Notes: a model not told the origin generated them from the sequence alone. Counted from the first letter of the stretch, positions 36,270 through 49,360 are shown. The stretch: DNA of 64,000 nt from Panopea generosa (GCA_029582155.1 CM055900.1:46179736-46243735), one strand, 5' to 3'. Numbers and translations are program-made.

Positions 36270-36723
36270 GGTCAGATACCACCATTGAGAGGAGCTCTCC
36301 GATTGGCTGAAAAAAGTATAGGGATGTTCAGGGCATAAATAGGTTTATTTCTGGTTGGATGAAAATGTCAAACTGGCAAATGATCACAATTAAATATAAG
36401 TTTGTTATGTTTGTGTCAATAAAAAAATCAAATTATGTTTCTGTGACTGACTAAATTAATTTTATTAAGGAAACTGTATGGAAAGTAAAATTAGTGAAAA
36501 TTAGATTTTTTTTCATGCTTAAAGTGGGGGTACCCAACTTCAGGGGGCAAAACGTGATAAAAAATGATACTTTTGACCCCATTTAGGGGACATTTTAATT
36601 TGAGTCTAGGAAAGTGCTTTAATATGATGTAGGACTTTTTGGTCCTCGAATGGTAAAAATAGTGAAAAAAAAGTCAAACGTTATAATGTAAGTCTATGGA
36701 AAACGCAATGATGGTAGCTGACC
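36270..36723. mobile_element. Non-autonomous TIR element, long copy
   Basis: 454 bp bounded by inverted ends GGTCAG(A/C)TACCACCATT and its complement ATGGTAGCTGACC, flanked by TTA/TAA. No transposase frame. It shares its left about 220 bp and right about 55 bp with the copy at 38,384-38,676; the middle 150 bp is unique. Confidence 0.8.
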
Positions 36724-38383
36724 TAAACTGACGCGACAGCATTTTCTAAATTTTCATCGCATTAACTTCTTTTTTTTCTGTAAACAGTGCAACTGAGGTG
36801 CTTGTAGAGAAATGACAATAAAATTTAGAAATTTTATTCAGGTTGATTAATTTTGGCCAATTTTTCTCTTATTTTAGAGGTTTTGTCAAAAATGAGGGCC
36901 ATATGGCTTAAAATAGCCCTCAGTATGTTCTACACAGCATTTCAAGTGCATTTAAGCGGAACACAAGGGAATGGTAATGAATATTGTCATTTTTGACAAA
37001 ATATAACTTTTTATCTTATTTTAAGGTACCGTATGAGGCTTAAATAAGGGAATTTTGTTAAAATGCCAAGTTTGATTTGTCGCGATATCTTGCGACTTGT
37101 CCGTTGAAATCGCATACCGAAGAACCATTGAAAAACACTATAAATGATCTTAAATACATTGTGAAACAAAAATACACATGACATAGTGGGGTTTAGTACT
37201 GATTATGAATTCTTAGCTCAAAATATGTGTATTTAAGTACCGAGTTTGAATTTTGTGCTCAAAATGTGCCCTATTTTGACAATTTTTTCATTTGTATCCA
37301 CTCAAAATCAGCATGTCATGTTATATTATATGGAATTTTTTCACAATTAACCTCTTTATTGTGCAGTGATAAGTAAATCCAGTTAAATAGTTGCATTGAT
37401 GGGTGCCTGGTACTATATATTGTACTCCAATGTTGCTAAATTACTTTACAATCTGAACATACTACATGCAAGAAAGACTTAAGTTGTATAATTTTGGAAA
37501 TGTTTACGACTTTTTCCCTATTTTGTGTGGCATATTTTGACTAAAATATAACATTAGATAGATTTTTTGTATCAAGATGGTTGTAGTGCAAGACAAGTGT
37601 GTGTTTTGTGCCCCAGATCCGTTAGAACTGGTGATAACTGTGATTTATTACTAAAAATCAGGAATTTTCACGCTTGACTGATTTTGATATAATTTCTATC
37701 ATTTTCACATATTTATTTAATTCATGGCATAGAAAACGATGTAAAACAATTTCATTGGATTAAACAAATATTGAACCGCTAAATAAATATCACATTATTT
37801 CTAACCTGGTGACCAATGTTCCGAAAGGCTCTCTTTTTTTTGGAAAGTGTGTAATCCGAATGATATTCTTTAACCGAAGTGACAATGAAATTTTGCGAAA
37901 TGGTGTCATTTATCATTCGGTTTTTAATTTTATTCGATCACATGCATTTGACAACATCTTTACAAAAATATCGACACATTTATTATGAAATGGTCAAATT
38001 AGCCATTTTTCATCTAATTTTAATGGGCGGGGTATGAAATTTTCATGTTAACACACTTTTATGCAAAGGAATCATAAAAATAAATATGCAAAGTTATCAT
38101 GACATGTTTATATACTTGTTTCCAAAATTATATAAAAAAAACAAAACAAGAATGATTAATTCAAATATTTAAGGTCAAGTGTCGAAGTAAATTTGAATTG
38201 ATGTAAAGTTTTGTCATTGGGAATTTGGTAAATATGTGTACACTATTATTTGAACGGAAAAGGCCACAGTTTGATCAAATAATGTAGCAGAAGCATAAAA
38301 ATGGTATCATATTGTTAAGAAATATTAATTTTATGAATTTGCACCAATGGAATAATAAAAAAGACACATAAAATGCCCCTTTA
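36724..38383. other. AT-rich segment between the two TIR elements
   Basis: 1.66 kb with no open frame of note. It may be cargo of a larger composite or unrelated host DNA. Confidence 0.5.
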
Positions 38384-38676
38384 GGTCAGCTACCACCAAT
38401 TTAATTATCTCTCCGATTGGCTGAAAAAAGTATAGGGATGTTCAGGGCATTTATTTCTTATAATAAGCTTATTTGTGGTTGGATGAAAATGTCAAACTTG
38501 CAAATGCCACAACAAAATATAAGTTTATTATGTTTGTGTCAATAAAAAATCAAATTATGCTTCTGTGACAGACTAAATTCATTTTATTAAGCAAACTGTA
38601 TGGAAAGTAAAATAGTGAAAATTAGGTCAAACGCTATAATGTAAGTCTATGGAAAACGCAATGGTGGTAGCTGACC
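38384..38676. mobile_element. Non-autonomous TIR element, internally deleted copy
   Basis: 293 bp, same orientation and same ends as the copy at 36,270-36,723. The missing middle is bounded in the long copy by AGTGAAAA repeats, as expected for deletion between short direct repeats. Confidence 0.8.
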
Positions 38677-40113
38677 ATTATTTCTATACATTTCCTATTT
38701 ATTTTAAGCCAAAATTCTATAGCAGTATACTAAAGAAAACATTTATACATATATTCTTTTAAACTGGTATACCTTGTTTGTGAAGAATTAAAGTTCAAAT
38801 TTAACACATGTAAACACCTCTAAATTTTGGTATGAAACTGAATTGGGTCCTGCCATATACAACAGCAAATGGTACATTTAAATTGAATTTTATATCTTGT
38901 CAGTAGCCATCATGTATGAGGTACTTTACAGGTTTCATAATATTAAATTTTAATGGAAATAATATTACGCTGAAGTTTTCGATTATTTTGGTCTTTTTAA
39001 GCACACATTGTACTGATTATGCAGGCTTGATATATATGTACGTGTACACTTGAGCTGAATCGAAAAGCATACATGGCCAAGTTTGATTATTGGATTCATC
39101 ATTTATTCTGTTTTTTTATGCATGTGTAAAGAATGTCGAATCACGCACAAATCGTATAAAGTCCGAAGGATTTTCTGTAAGATTTGTAAGAGGTTGAAGG
39201 GGTCACAATGATTGAGTAAACGATGACTGCAGTGCACAACCGATGGATGGGTTGAGAACGGGTTCCGAGACGGGTCCATTGCTGAGTGTTCAATGTTGGA
39301 AGTTCGACAGTTATTAATACTTGGTTCCAACGTCTGTTAAAGAAAATTGTTAAAAGATCCAGAGTTCATTATTAGAATTCTACTACATGATTTACATTTC
39401 TTTACACACGCATAAAATACTTTGTAAACTAAAGGCATTTGGCACACGTTTAATCAAGGTGTAACATGTTATTTCCGGTATTTTCTTGTGTTAGAAATTA
39501 GAAATAACTCTTACTAAAACGTGCATTCAATCAATATATTTATTTTGATACCTTTTATCGTCTGAATAAAAATTTCTCCAAATCCCTCAACACCAAAATA
39601 GTAACTGCATTTCCTCTTGATTTATTCATTCATCGTATGGCAAAACCAACTCAAAATTGCCGTAACCGTATATCAAAAGTTAATGGATTTAATTTTTTTG
39701 GCTCCCTTATTAACAAACCGCCATCTTTGCTACGCTAGACAAACGTAAAATAAAGTCAGGCTCAAGGAGTTTTTTTGAAAAATAATAGTCTTAAAAGCAT
39801 TATTGCTTCGAGTGACATTTTCATAAAAAATTGCAAGTATAGCAAGTTTTGTTTATCTTTTTAAAAACCGTCTTGAAAGTACAGTATTTAGAGTTGTTCC
39901 GATTGTCGCAGACTGTCGATAGTTAGTAGGTTTGAGGTAAAGTTGAAGGAACTCGAAGTAATTTCAGTCTTAATGATTTTTATTACATATATGATTTTTT
40001 TTATATATCTCTGCCTCTTTATTATGTTCTCTCCGAATGTGTTTACAAAGTTTAAGAGTAAATGAATTAAGTATTTATTTGAATCGCACATTTCATAGAC
40101 AAGTCTTTTATTT

Positions 40114-40160
<47 letters not shown>

Positions 40161-40836
40161 GTACATCAAATGCACAGCTAATGACCCTTTATCACTAAAA
40201 CCCATATTGGACGATCATCCGATTATCAGTCGGTTGAACCAAACCGATTACAACCGATAATTGATTGTGAAAATATCAACCGATTCCCATCACTGTGACT
40301 ATAAAATATTGCTAACGATGACTGGTGAATAGACGCCAGAATCCGATGTTGTATCTGAAGTTTTTAACTCGACGCTGTTCAGTGTTAAATAAATTAACGG
40401 AGACCTGAGGGCATGTTGTATTTGAGGTAATTTAATGCTAAACTTTGCCAGTGGCGGAATATTATTGTGAAATTTAACTTATTAAATATAATAATATGAT
40501 GCTGTGTAATGAACAGAGCAGAACATAACATGTCACATTACATACACATTGTCATAAACGTGTAAACTAAATGACATGTATAGCACAGTTCAGTAATGAC
40601 AACATATTTACTCCGTGATGGATGTCATAATTGGCTTAAGTCATGATCAGGTATAGGTGCAAACAATATTTTACAAATTGAATGATTATTTTGATACGCC
40701 GCTTGAAACTTTTCTCGTGCGCAAATCTTAGATTTATGAATGTTTGTGACACGTGTCCCTACTCTGAATAAAATGTGACACACAGGTTATATACATGGTG
40801 TTCTCCCTTTCTTGATCAGTGCCTTACACAAAATGA
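38677..40836. other. Intergenic stretch left of the tRNA array
   Basis: No gene. About 39,098-39,170 is a single arm of the hairpin element found at 45,808-45,965, with TTTTATGCATGTGTAAAG and GTCGAATCACGCACAAAT. A (TC)n tract lies at 40,116-40,157. Confidence 0.6.
40116..40157. repeat. (TC)n microsatellite
   Basis: About 20 TC units. A minus-strand open frame rich in alternating Arg-Glu is a by-product. Confidence 0.95.
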
Positions 40837-40936
40837 CACAGTTTAATAACTAATTAAACGACAACATCGATTAATCAGTACAGGTAGACACTGTTACTTA
40901 TCAACTGTTTTCATCATATGAATTATTTTAACGTGT

Positions 40937-41026
40937 TCCCGTGATAGCTCAGTTGGTAGAGCGGAGGACTGTAGTGGTATAGTTGATGTCATCCTTAGGT
41001 CGCTGGTTCAAATCCGGCTCGCGGGA
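40937..41026 (+). tRNA. tRNA-Tyr(GUA), copy 1, 16-nt intron
   Basis: Exons 40,937-40,974 and 40,991-41,026; anticodon GTA at 40,971-40,973; intron one base 3' of the anticodon, the canonical place. Box A TAGCTCAGTTGGTAGAGC, box B GGTTCAAATCC, a 7-bp acceptor stem TCCCGTG/CGCGGGA with one G-U pair, and TTTT terminators just downstream. Confidence 0.96.
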
Positions 41027-42467
41027 CTTCTTTTCTTTTTTTCGCGATTATTTATTAAATTCCGTATAAGAATAAAAATGGCTGGTGAATTGATTGTCCC
41101 CATTGTTAGACGAAGCTTTTCGTTTAGTACGTGTCAGTGGCGAATCTACACTGTAGCCAAGTGCCTTCACTTTTTTCCTAGAAATCAAAAATAAAAATGC
41201 TAAAAATGTAATAAGAATCGGACCCCTAATGCAGTAGGGGGTTAACTATAAATTCGCAACACAAACAATCATTGACTATGATCCAGATATTTAACATCAT
41301 TTTTTTTTCAATTTATTTGGTAAAAAATAGTAAATTTAAGTTAAATATTAAGGATAACCAGGCCCCTTAAAACACCTAAACGCACCTAGCTGGAAAAACA
41401 ATTAGGGGGAGCATGACCCGGATGCCATACAACTGTGCCTGCACATCGTTTTCAGCAAAGTTACGCCCCTGCGTGTTCTGTCATATTTTATGCTATACTT
41501 AATTTTATATTTGCAATAAGCAATACAAGTAGGAACATTGCAAGAGCAGTTCGGGATAGTATATATCATTAAAGGGTCAGCCCATCCAACTAGTTCACAA
41601 TTACAACGAAACAACGTACACGTATATAATACCATTGACGGATACAGAAGAGATTGTTACGAGTTGTGCAACTTGTGCTGTAATAGCGGTATATTACCAC
41701 TAAAGAACATGTACTTGAAGTTGTGTCGCTGTAAGGTTGTAAAGGTTCTGTGCACCGGTGTGCCCCATCATACAGGCCTTTGAATGCCCCCATTCTGTTT
41801 TTTTTTGTGTTTTTTCTTCAAATTCTTTGTTCAGAAAATAAATTTGTGAAAGAGGAAAACTGTTCTGAATGAATATAAAATAAGTAAGTTAGCATGAACA
41901 AGTTCATTTGTTGTTTTGTTGTCATACCAGGAAACAGTTGTGTTCAGCCATTTTAGTCTGGTAATAACCCGTTCAAATGTGCCACTTTTATTAACGACTA
42001 AACTTTTTAACCCTCAATTTGGTGATTTAAAAGGGTCTTGTTACGGAATGGTTTTCTCGGTAGTTCCAATGTCCAACTTATTTTGTCACATAATATCTCC
42101 CCCGGCTGTCTGTGTATGCCGTATTACAATAGTCGTTATAGTGTTTTTGCACAGCAGATTTCTAAAACAGTTTAGGTATACCGTAAAAGGCTTATACTCG
42201 ACTGATGTTTGTCACCTGTTTTATAAAAGTGGATATCTCGGATGTTTGGACATAGATTTAACAAAATCAAATGGGCAATAATATTAACACAAACAGGGAC
42301 GTGTGTTTGTGGAAGGGAGGGGAATGGAGGCAGCAGCCAAGGTCCGTTTCTCCTGCCCGTTCCTCATCATGGATCTGTTTATACACGTATTAGTAATACA
42401 GATCAATCACGTATAAGACATAACCATATATTATATGTTGTTCGTTTTGTAAGACAATAAAGTGTGT
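41027..42467. other. Spacer between the two tRNAs of unit 1
   Basis: About 1.4 kb, conserved with 48,246-49,490 and 57,802-59,267. It has several short open frames, none shared intact among the three units, so no protein is supported. Confidence 0.6.
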
Positions 42468-42557
42468 TCCCGTGATAGCTCAGTTGGTAGAGCGGAGGAC
42501 TGTAGTGGTATAGCTGATGTCATCCTTAGGTCGCTGGTTCAAATCCGGCTCGCGGGA
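42468..42557 (+). tRNA. tRNA-Tyr(GUA), copy 2, 16-nt intron
   Basis: Mature part identical to copy 1; anticodon 42,502-42,504; intron 42,506-42,521 differs by one base from copy 1. A T6 run follows. Confidence 0.96.
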
Positions 42558-42667
42558 CATATTTTTTCTAAAGATTACATATGATCTGAAAAATTTAGAT
42601 TTTGTTTGTCTGGTATTTAACCTTGCTTTCAAAATTTCAGCTATGTAGCGTCACGTCTGCTTTAGAC

Positions 42668-42903
42668 AGTATTCTGAGCGCTACCGCACTGGAGTATCAT
42701 GTCGCAGACACCTAGTATGATGCCCCGCCCATTCACATTGTATTGACATTGGGCTGACCAGATCAAGAACAACCGTCTGAGTGCAAGCGAGGAAGCTTCT
42801 TGGACCATTTTTCAAGTCTTAGGGATAACCCGGCCGGATATCGGATCGGCAATCTATCGCATGTGAGACTGACGCTCAACCCCTACACCACAGCTGCGGT
42901 ATG
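42668..42903 (-). mobile_element. SINE copy in array unit 1
   Basis: Same body as the SINE at 18,309-18,548: GAGCGCTACCGCACTGGAG, CCATTCACATTGTATTGACA, TTTTTCAAGTCTTAGGG and a tRNA-like head ending TACACCACAGCTGCGG on the plus strand. Confidence 0.75.
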
Positions 42904-43696
42904 GAATTCAAAAAACATTTTCCATTTTAACCATTAATTGAATAGTGAAATATCGGTCTCTTGAAGGGAATATATTAGGGGGGAAACGCTTTAAATGTCT
43001 TAAATAATAAAATTATTATTTAAAGTGATATATAGAATATCATTATCATTAATAAATTAATTCCGAATGGTTTTGAATGGTTTATTATGTCAAATCCACC
43101 AAAACGTGACAAAATCGATTTTTAAATTAAAGCGATGAATTTGAAACGAAATCTCTGTTCTAAAATTAGACAACTCTTAAATACTGATTGCTGAACTTCG
43201 CATCGTCATTCGGGCTCTTTCTTAGATGAAACACGTTTTATTTTCTGTATAACGAATAATGAAATCACGTGACTCATTTAATATGTCACAAAATATGTTG
43301 CAATTTCAAGCGGGAAATCTATTTTAGTATCACCTATGCGCGTTGCCCAAGCTAGGGTATCCGTTTTCCAAATATTATTTGGACATGTTTAAATAGATAT
43401 CCTTTTTGCAATGCGAGGTTAGTGAGTATATATAATGATGATATATTAGAAACAAATGTTTCAGCCGATTTGAAAAATTTGAAAAATCCTGAAAAATATC
43501 CCTGTAATAATACAAACGTATATTGAGACAGATTTAACACATTGTAATGAAAAAATGTATTTTTGCTACTTTTAAAAGTTTGATGAATTTTCATGAATCT
43601 CTTTAACTATGGCTATAACATGGTGCATATGTAGCCGAAATGCTTCACATACAAAGGATCTCTCTCATATAACAAGTTGCTTAGCCCTTAACTTTA

Positions 43697-43806
43697 TATA
43701 GACGCCGTTAGACGCCTCTAATATTGACGCTTTTTGACACCTCTAGTATAGACGCCTTTGGACGCCTCTAATATTGACGCCTTTGGACACCTCTAATATA
43801 GATGGC
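43697..43806. repeat. GACGCC minisatellite, unit 1 (about 4 copies of 25 bp)
   Basis: Unit approximately GACGCCTTTGGAC + RCCTCTAATATW. Confidence 0.85.
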
Positions 43807-43857
43807 TTTTGAGTTATTAGGTGAATTATGTTTATATTAACTGACAATGTTGAAAGT

Positions 43858-43912
43858 AGTGCAGGAAGTGTTCAGATTGCTCGTTACGAGCAATCTGAAC
43901 ACTTCCTGCACT
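43858..43912. repeat. Perfect palindrome, 26-bp arms, 3-bp loop
   Basis: Left arm 43,858-43,883 begins AGTGCAGGAAGTG; right arm 43,887-43,912 is its exact reverse complement; the loop is TTA. Only the left arm is present in unit 3 (about 60,597) and a short remnant in unit 2. Confidence 0.95.
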
Positions 43913-44437
43913 GTTTTCAAAGGCCTTCTTGATTGGTGCGGAAAAACGCGTATCTATGGTGTAATGGGTTAAAACCGTATGCTTTCATAACGTTCGTCTA
44001 GTATTACCCATATAGATACAAATAGTAGATACACTTACTGTGTGGAGATGTCAGGTATTAACAAAACATTATAGGTAAATAAAATAGTATTAAATCATTT
44101 TAGGATTTGAAGCCTAGTGTATTTACCATCCATCTTAAATCAGGAGAGCCTGGTTAAAATCAAATGCTATTACAGTCGGTGAACTTGTTACATATTTATT
44201 AAGGAAAAACTAAAAAGGAACTGGTTAACGCCGTTCTCCATTGCCATAGTATGATTTTACAAACGTCTAACTACATATAAGTGCAATTTGATTGTCAAGA
44301 TCTAAATAGAAAATTAGTTTACCATAAAATACATCAAGAGAATTGTAGTCATTATATCATTCAAGTTTATTCAGAAAAAAGGTTGGCGCATTGGCCATGG
44401 GCCATATGTAATATTGTTACATTACATAACATGGTCA

Positions 44438-44594
44438 ATAATATTAAGTTATTTTACAGTAGTTGTACAAAATGTGAATATATTGTACGTATTGGGGTGA
44501 TGGCGTCTCATTCAATGTGGTTTTCACCACAATACATACTCGTACAATATATTCCCATATTATACAAAACACTGTAAAATAACCTAATATTATT
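44438..44594. repeat. Hairpin element, unit 1
   Basis: About 60-bp imperfect arms starting AATAATATTAAGTTATTTTA and ending with the complement, loop about 30 bp. An inverted counterpart lies at about 55,215-55,375 in unit 2; it is deleted from unit 3. Confidence 0.8.
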
Positions 44595-45807
44595 ATCCAC
44601 CCATAAAAGCTTTTCCAGAGAGCTTCGAACATTTGTACCACGTGATTGTACATAAGAAATCGTTATTGTACGCTTGAAACCTGAAACGTCCCGAAAATCG
44701 ATAATACTTTCGTATTGGTCGTTTAGGAACGGTAACTCTAACGATATAAAAACTCCGCATATTTCAGATATAACAAATAAGAGAAATCCCTAATGGATAT
44801 TTTGCATGAAAAAACAAGAACAAGCGACATAATTAGAAATTGAAGTATACATCATTCCAAAATATATATTAGATAGTACTTATTTCTTTTTTAATTAAAA
44901 ATAGATAAATAGCTGTGCTAAGGAAATATATTAATATTGATATATCTATTTAAAACGTCAACATTAACGTTATCAAAAAATTGATAAATATCAACTACAT
45001 GTTATTTTTATAAAGTAACTCGTAATTTTTAAAACAACAACAATAACAAAAACGTTTATTAAAATTTTATTATTGTTAATTTAGATTTGATGTTGTGTTT
45101 CATATGAAAAGAAGTTTCACCGAATCCAATACAAGTTTGCACCACAACTTTAACGAGTACAATACAGATCCTTATTATCCACCTGATACAGCTATTCCAA
45201 TGAGATTCGAGCATTTATACCACGTGACTGTACATAAGAAATCGGTATTGTACGCTTGAAATCGGAAGCGTTCCGAAAATCCGGATAGATTTTTCGTTTT
45301 GGACGGTTCAACCGTCCCGAAAATCGATAGTAAATTCGTATCCGAAGTTAAGGAACGGTAACTCTAACGATATCAATACTATTAGATATAGCATATAAGA
45401 GAAAACACTGAGGCACTCCTAACGAACATTTTGTCGTTTGAAACAACTAGTTACATGTATATAATATTGAGAAAATGAAGTATACATTATTCCAAAAGAT
45501 ATAAATAGATACTTAAAACAATTAAAATTGTTTAAAAGTTGAAAGAAAATAGCTGTGATAAGGGATTTTTTAAAAGAGCAAACTTTAATATAATCAAAAA
45601 ATGTGATAAACATATATTACATGTTATTTTTCGTATCTTTAAAAAATGACCTTTTATCAACATAAATAGTTTTATAAAAAAATAATTTGATATTGTTGTT
45701 TATATGAAAAGAACTCGAAGACACTGTACAATATTGCTTCTATTGTACTCGTCAATGTTGTGGTATAAAACTTGTAATACAGGTTTTCACCACAACATTA
45801 TAGAATT

Positions 45808-45965
45808 AAATTCATTTTTTCTGTTTTTTATGCAAGTGTTATGAATGTCAAATCACGCACAAATATGTCATTAAGTCCTTCGGACTTTATTTGACCTGTG
45901 AGTGATTCGACATTCTTTACACATGCATAAAAGCCAGAAGAAAATGAATTTAATCCTCATAATTC
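45808..45965. mobile_element. Hairpin MITE-like element, unit 1
   Basis: Inverted arms with ATTAAATTCATTTTTTCTG, GTCAAATCACGCACAAAT and the complement. The same element is at 51,123-51,275 and 61,277-61,432, with one arm alone at about 39,098. Confidence 0.8.
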
Positions 45966-46985
45966 CAATCCTGATGATTATATTTAATTTGAGACTTCTC
46001 AAATGAAAGAAAAAATCAAGACAAAAATAACTATACGCTGCAAAGTAAACGCGTAAGAATACATCACCTCTGTCCTTCTCGAGATCTAATATACAATAAT
46101 ATCGTAACGGCTATTATATCCATTATCAGATGAACTTTGTAACATTAGTTGGTTTATTGTAAAATGACGAAATATTTTGCGGTGAAAAAATCAAACATCA
46201 TTTATCTCTAGTTTTAGACAAATAAAAAATCAATAATTGCAGGTAATACCCACACCGTTTAGACGATGACGTCATTGTTTAGTTTTTGTATACACGCTTG
46301 TTTTTAAAATTGTGTCAATATTTACAAAGGTCATATAAATCCACGCTCATTGATGGAGAATCCGAATTTGGAACCTTTTAAACGACTTTTAAGTGCAAGG
46401 TTTGTGTATTTACATTGTCTCACGACCGTTTGCTTCAATCTGTACTTCAACTTCATGTATAGGTTTTTATTTCATTTTTCCTGTAGAACAAATTGGTCTG
46501 TGAAATTTTTGTCAACGACTAGTATTCACGTTCGGTAAACCAGGATTGTGTTCAATGGTATACTATACATCTCAAATGTGAACAGTTTATGAATTACTTC
46601 ATTGTTTATCAAAACAACTTATGGTCTGATTGTGACGTCCGGTTAAATCGCTGAACCAAAGAAATCTATAAAACAATAAACCGATGAAAATACCTAGGAC
46701 TAGATCAAACATTTGTTTCTGTTGTATTTAATTATTAAGATAAGCTTGGAACCGTAGTGAACGTCATTTAAGTTCGTATATCGTTAATCCGACCAACAAA
46801 ATGTGGATGCTTCTTTGTTTACGCGAAAAGCGTAAAAGTAGCCCGGTTCCAGGGTTTTATCGAAAAATTGACGTTGTCCAATGAAAATCCTTTAAATACA
46901 GATATGATAATGAGATTTGAATTATTGACTTGTATAATAAAAATCCATTTTGTATAGTAAACTGTATAACAAACTCATAATATTT

Positions 46986-47131
46986 AAGGATTAAAAACCG
47001 AGTTTGGAGTTTTCATCGGGTGATGAAAAAAATTAGGATTGGTTAATGATCGTGGCTCCCGAAGGGCTTCTCGGCAACATTAAACAAGCCTAATGTTTTT
47101 CATCACCCGATGAAAATTCAAAATTCGGCTT
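46986..47131. repeat. Hairpin at the right end of block Y, unit 1
   Basis: Arms AGTTTTCATCGGGTGATGAA and complement, with an inner palindrome CCCGAAGGGCTTCTCGG-like. Unit 3 has a shorter form (62,460-62,572); unit 2 keeps one arm at the inversion breakpoint (50,151-50,240). Confidence 0.8.
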
Positions 47132-47539
47132 TTAATACTTATATTTACATTATATTTTCCAGCTGTTTTAGATAAAACTATTAAGTTACTTTTGTAAATT
47201 TGATATAAAAAGCAAAGTATACGCATTAAACTGCAAAGCCAATGTCATGAATGGAATGGCGACGTTGTCAACATACTGAATAAGTGCACTCATTTGTAGG
47301 ACAACTTACGGCAAACGTCACGTGAAACTAACGGGAACATGACGTCTCACCAGCAAAACAAAATCGTGCAACAAATGAAATGCAAACTGGTCCTTTTAGC
47401 TCCGCCCAGCTGCAAGTGTTTTTCATTTGGAAATGAATTGCAGTAAATCTTTATAGTTCATTTAGGCCGATTGCAGTGGGAATGTAAATATTAACAGTGA
47501 ACTGTATTATAGCTTTTTATTATCACTCAAAGAGCAGTG

Positions 47540-47930
47540 TCTACATGCATTATTATAACATCAAAGAACTTGACCCACATGCATTAATATCATATAATGG
47601 AGCAAGGCTTGACTTGACATAATATGCAAATGTATAGCATTACATGACATCATAAATATGCAATATCATGATATCACAGAGCATGGCCTGTACGTATAAG
47701 ATGATATCGCAGACAATGACCCTTGTTTAAAATTATGACATCAAAGATCATGACATAAATATAAAATTATAAAATCACAGATAATGACTTATTTGTTAAA
47801 TTATAACAGCACAGAGGATGACCCGTGTGTAAAATTATGACATCACAAAGTATAAACCATATCTAATATTATTATATCATAGAAAATAATCCACATGATA
47901 AAATGATTGTATCACAACACATGACCACGT
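47540..47930. repeat. Block Z array, TGACATCA-core 34-bp repeat, unit 1
   Basis: Degenerate tandem repeats of ATTATGACATCACAGA followed by GYATGACCYGTGTGTAAA. About 11 copies, ending about 220 bp before the next tRNA gene. Confidence 0.82.
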
Positions 47931-48155
47931 GGTTTTTTGGAAAACGAAACGTACAGTGTAAACTATTTAAAACAATTAAAATAAAGCTGTACCCTACACG
48001 CGTATATTGTTTTAAGACAAAACACATATATTAAGAAAAACATTTTTCACAGTTTAATAAATAATTAAACAATTAAACGACAACACATATCAATCAGTAC
48101 AGGTAGACACTGTTACTTATCAACTGTTCTCATCATATGCATTTTTTTAATGTGT

Positions 48156-48245
48156 TCCCGTGATAGCTCAGTTGGTAGAGCGGAGGACTGTAGTGGTTTA
48201 GTCAATGTCATCCTTAGGTCGCTGGTTCAAATCCGGCTCGCGGGA
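48156..48245 (+). tRNA. tRNA-Tyr(GUA), copy 3, 16-nt intron
   Basis: Mature part identical to the other copies; anticodon 48,190-48,192; intron 48,194-48,209 reads TGGTTTAGTCAATGTC. T-runs follow. First tRNA of unit 2. Confidence 0.96.
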
Positions 48246-48482
48246 CTTGTTTTTCGTTTTTTTTTGGGAGTATTTATCACATTCCATCAACGAATAAAAA
48301 TGGCTGGTGAATTGATTGTCCCCATTGTTATATGAAGCTTTTTTTTTAGTACGTGTCAGTGGCATAGTTTCCTATTGGCACTGTAGCCACGCGTCTACAC
48401 TATTTTCCTAGAAATCGAAAAAAATAAAAATGCTAAAAATGTAATAGGAATCGGACCCCTAGGGTGGGAGGGGTTAAACTGT

Positions 48483-48575
48483 AAATTCGCTACACAAAAA
48501 AATCATTGAATATGTGTAAATTCGCTACACATTGAATATGTGTAAATTCGCTACACAAAAAAATCATTGAATATG
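48483..48575. repeat. Short tandem triplication in unit 2 spacer
   Basis: Three copies of TAAATTCGCTACACA joined by ATTGAATATG; units 1 and 3 have one copy each. Confidence 0.85.
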
Positions 48576-49326
48576 ATCCATTTATTTGAATATTTCAATT
48601 TTTTTAGTTAAAACCAGGCCCCTAAAAACACCTTAACGCGCATACGACGGCCTAGCTGGAAAAAAAATCCGGATAGCATGACCCGGATGCCCTACAACTG
48701 TGCCTGCACATCGTTTTTAGCCAAGCTATGCCCCTGCGTGTACTGTTATATTTGATAATATACTTTATTTTATATTTGCAATAAGCAATACAATTAAAAA
48801 CTTTGCAAGAGCAGTTCGGGATCGTATATATCCTTAAAGGGTCAGCCCATCCAACTAGTTAACAATTACAACAAAACAACGTACACGTTTATAATACCAT
48901 CGACGGAAACAGAAGAGAATGTTTCGATTGTGCAACTTGTGCTGTAAAAGCGGTATATTACCACTAAAGAACATGTGCTTGAAGTTGTGTTTAAGTTTCA
49001 ATAGGCTGTAAGGTTGTATAGGTTGTATGCACCGGTAGTGCCCCAATCATACAGGCCTTTGAATGCCCCCATTTTTTTTTTCTTTTCTTCAAATTCGTTG
49101 TTCAGAAAATAAGTTGGTGGAAGAGGAAACTGTTCTGGATGATTATGAAATCAATAGGTTAGCATGAACAAGTATTTTAAAACAGTTTTGGTATACCGTT
49201 AAAGGCTTAAACTCGACTGACGTTTGTCACCTTTTTCATAAAAGTGGATATCTGGAATGGTTTGGACATAGAAATCAAATGGGCAACAAAACTAACAAAA
49301 ACAGGGACGTGTGATTGTGTGTGTGT

Positions 49327-49360
49327 GGAGGGAAGGGGAGGGGGGGGTGGGGGGGTGGAG
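49327..49360. repeat. G-rich tract with G-quadruplex potential
   Basis: Several runs of 3-8 G in 34 bp, expanded from the GGAAGGGAGGGGAATGG of units 1 and 3. Confidence 0.8.

Larger units (their letters stand above)
43151..47131. repeat. X-Y block, unit 1 orientation
   Basis: Begins ATCTCTGTTCTAAAATTAG and ends AAAATTCGGCTT, flanked by TTGAAACGAA and TTAATACTTA. It holds GACGCC repeats, a perfect palindrome, three hairpin-type elements and a diverged 580-bp tandem duplication (about 44,605-45,180 and 45,185-45,760). Confidence 0.8.
40837..48047. repeat. tRNA-Tyr array unit 1
   Basis: 7.2 kb. Order: tRNA-Tyr, spacer, tRNA-Tyr, SINE (minus), X (43,151-about 45,970), Y (to 47,131), Z (47,132-48,047). 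The unit start CACAGTTTAATAA recurs at 48,048 and 57,604, and the unit end AAGAAAAACATTT recurs before those points and at 63,951, so the units are head-to-tail. Confidence 0.85.

Noticed and set aside
39888..40205. Minus-strand frame with a long Arg-Glu run
   Set aside because: Created by the (TC)n microsatellite.
48150..48335. Short open frame overlapping tRNA copy 3
   Set aside because: The sequence is a canonical tRNA gene; the frame is incidental.
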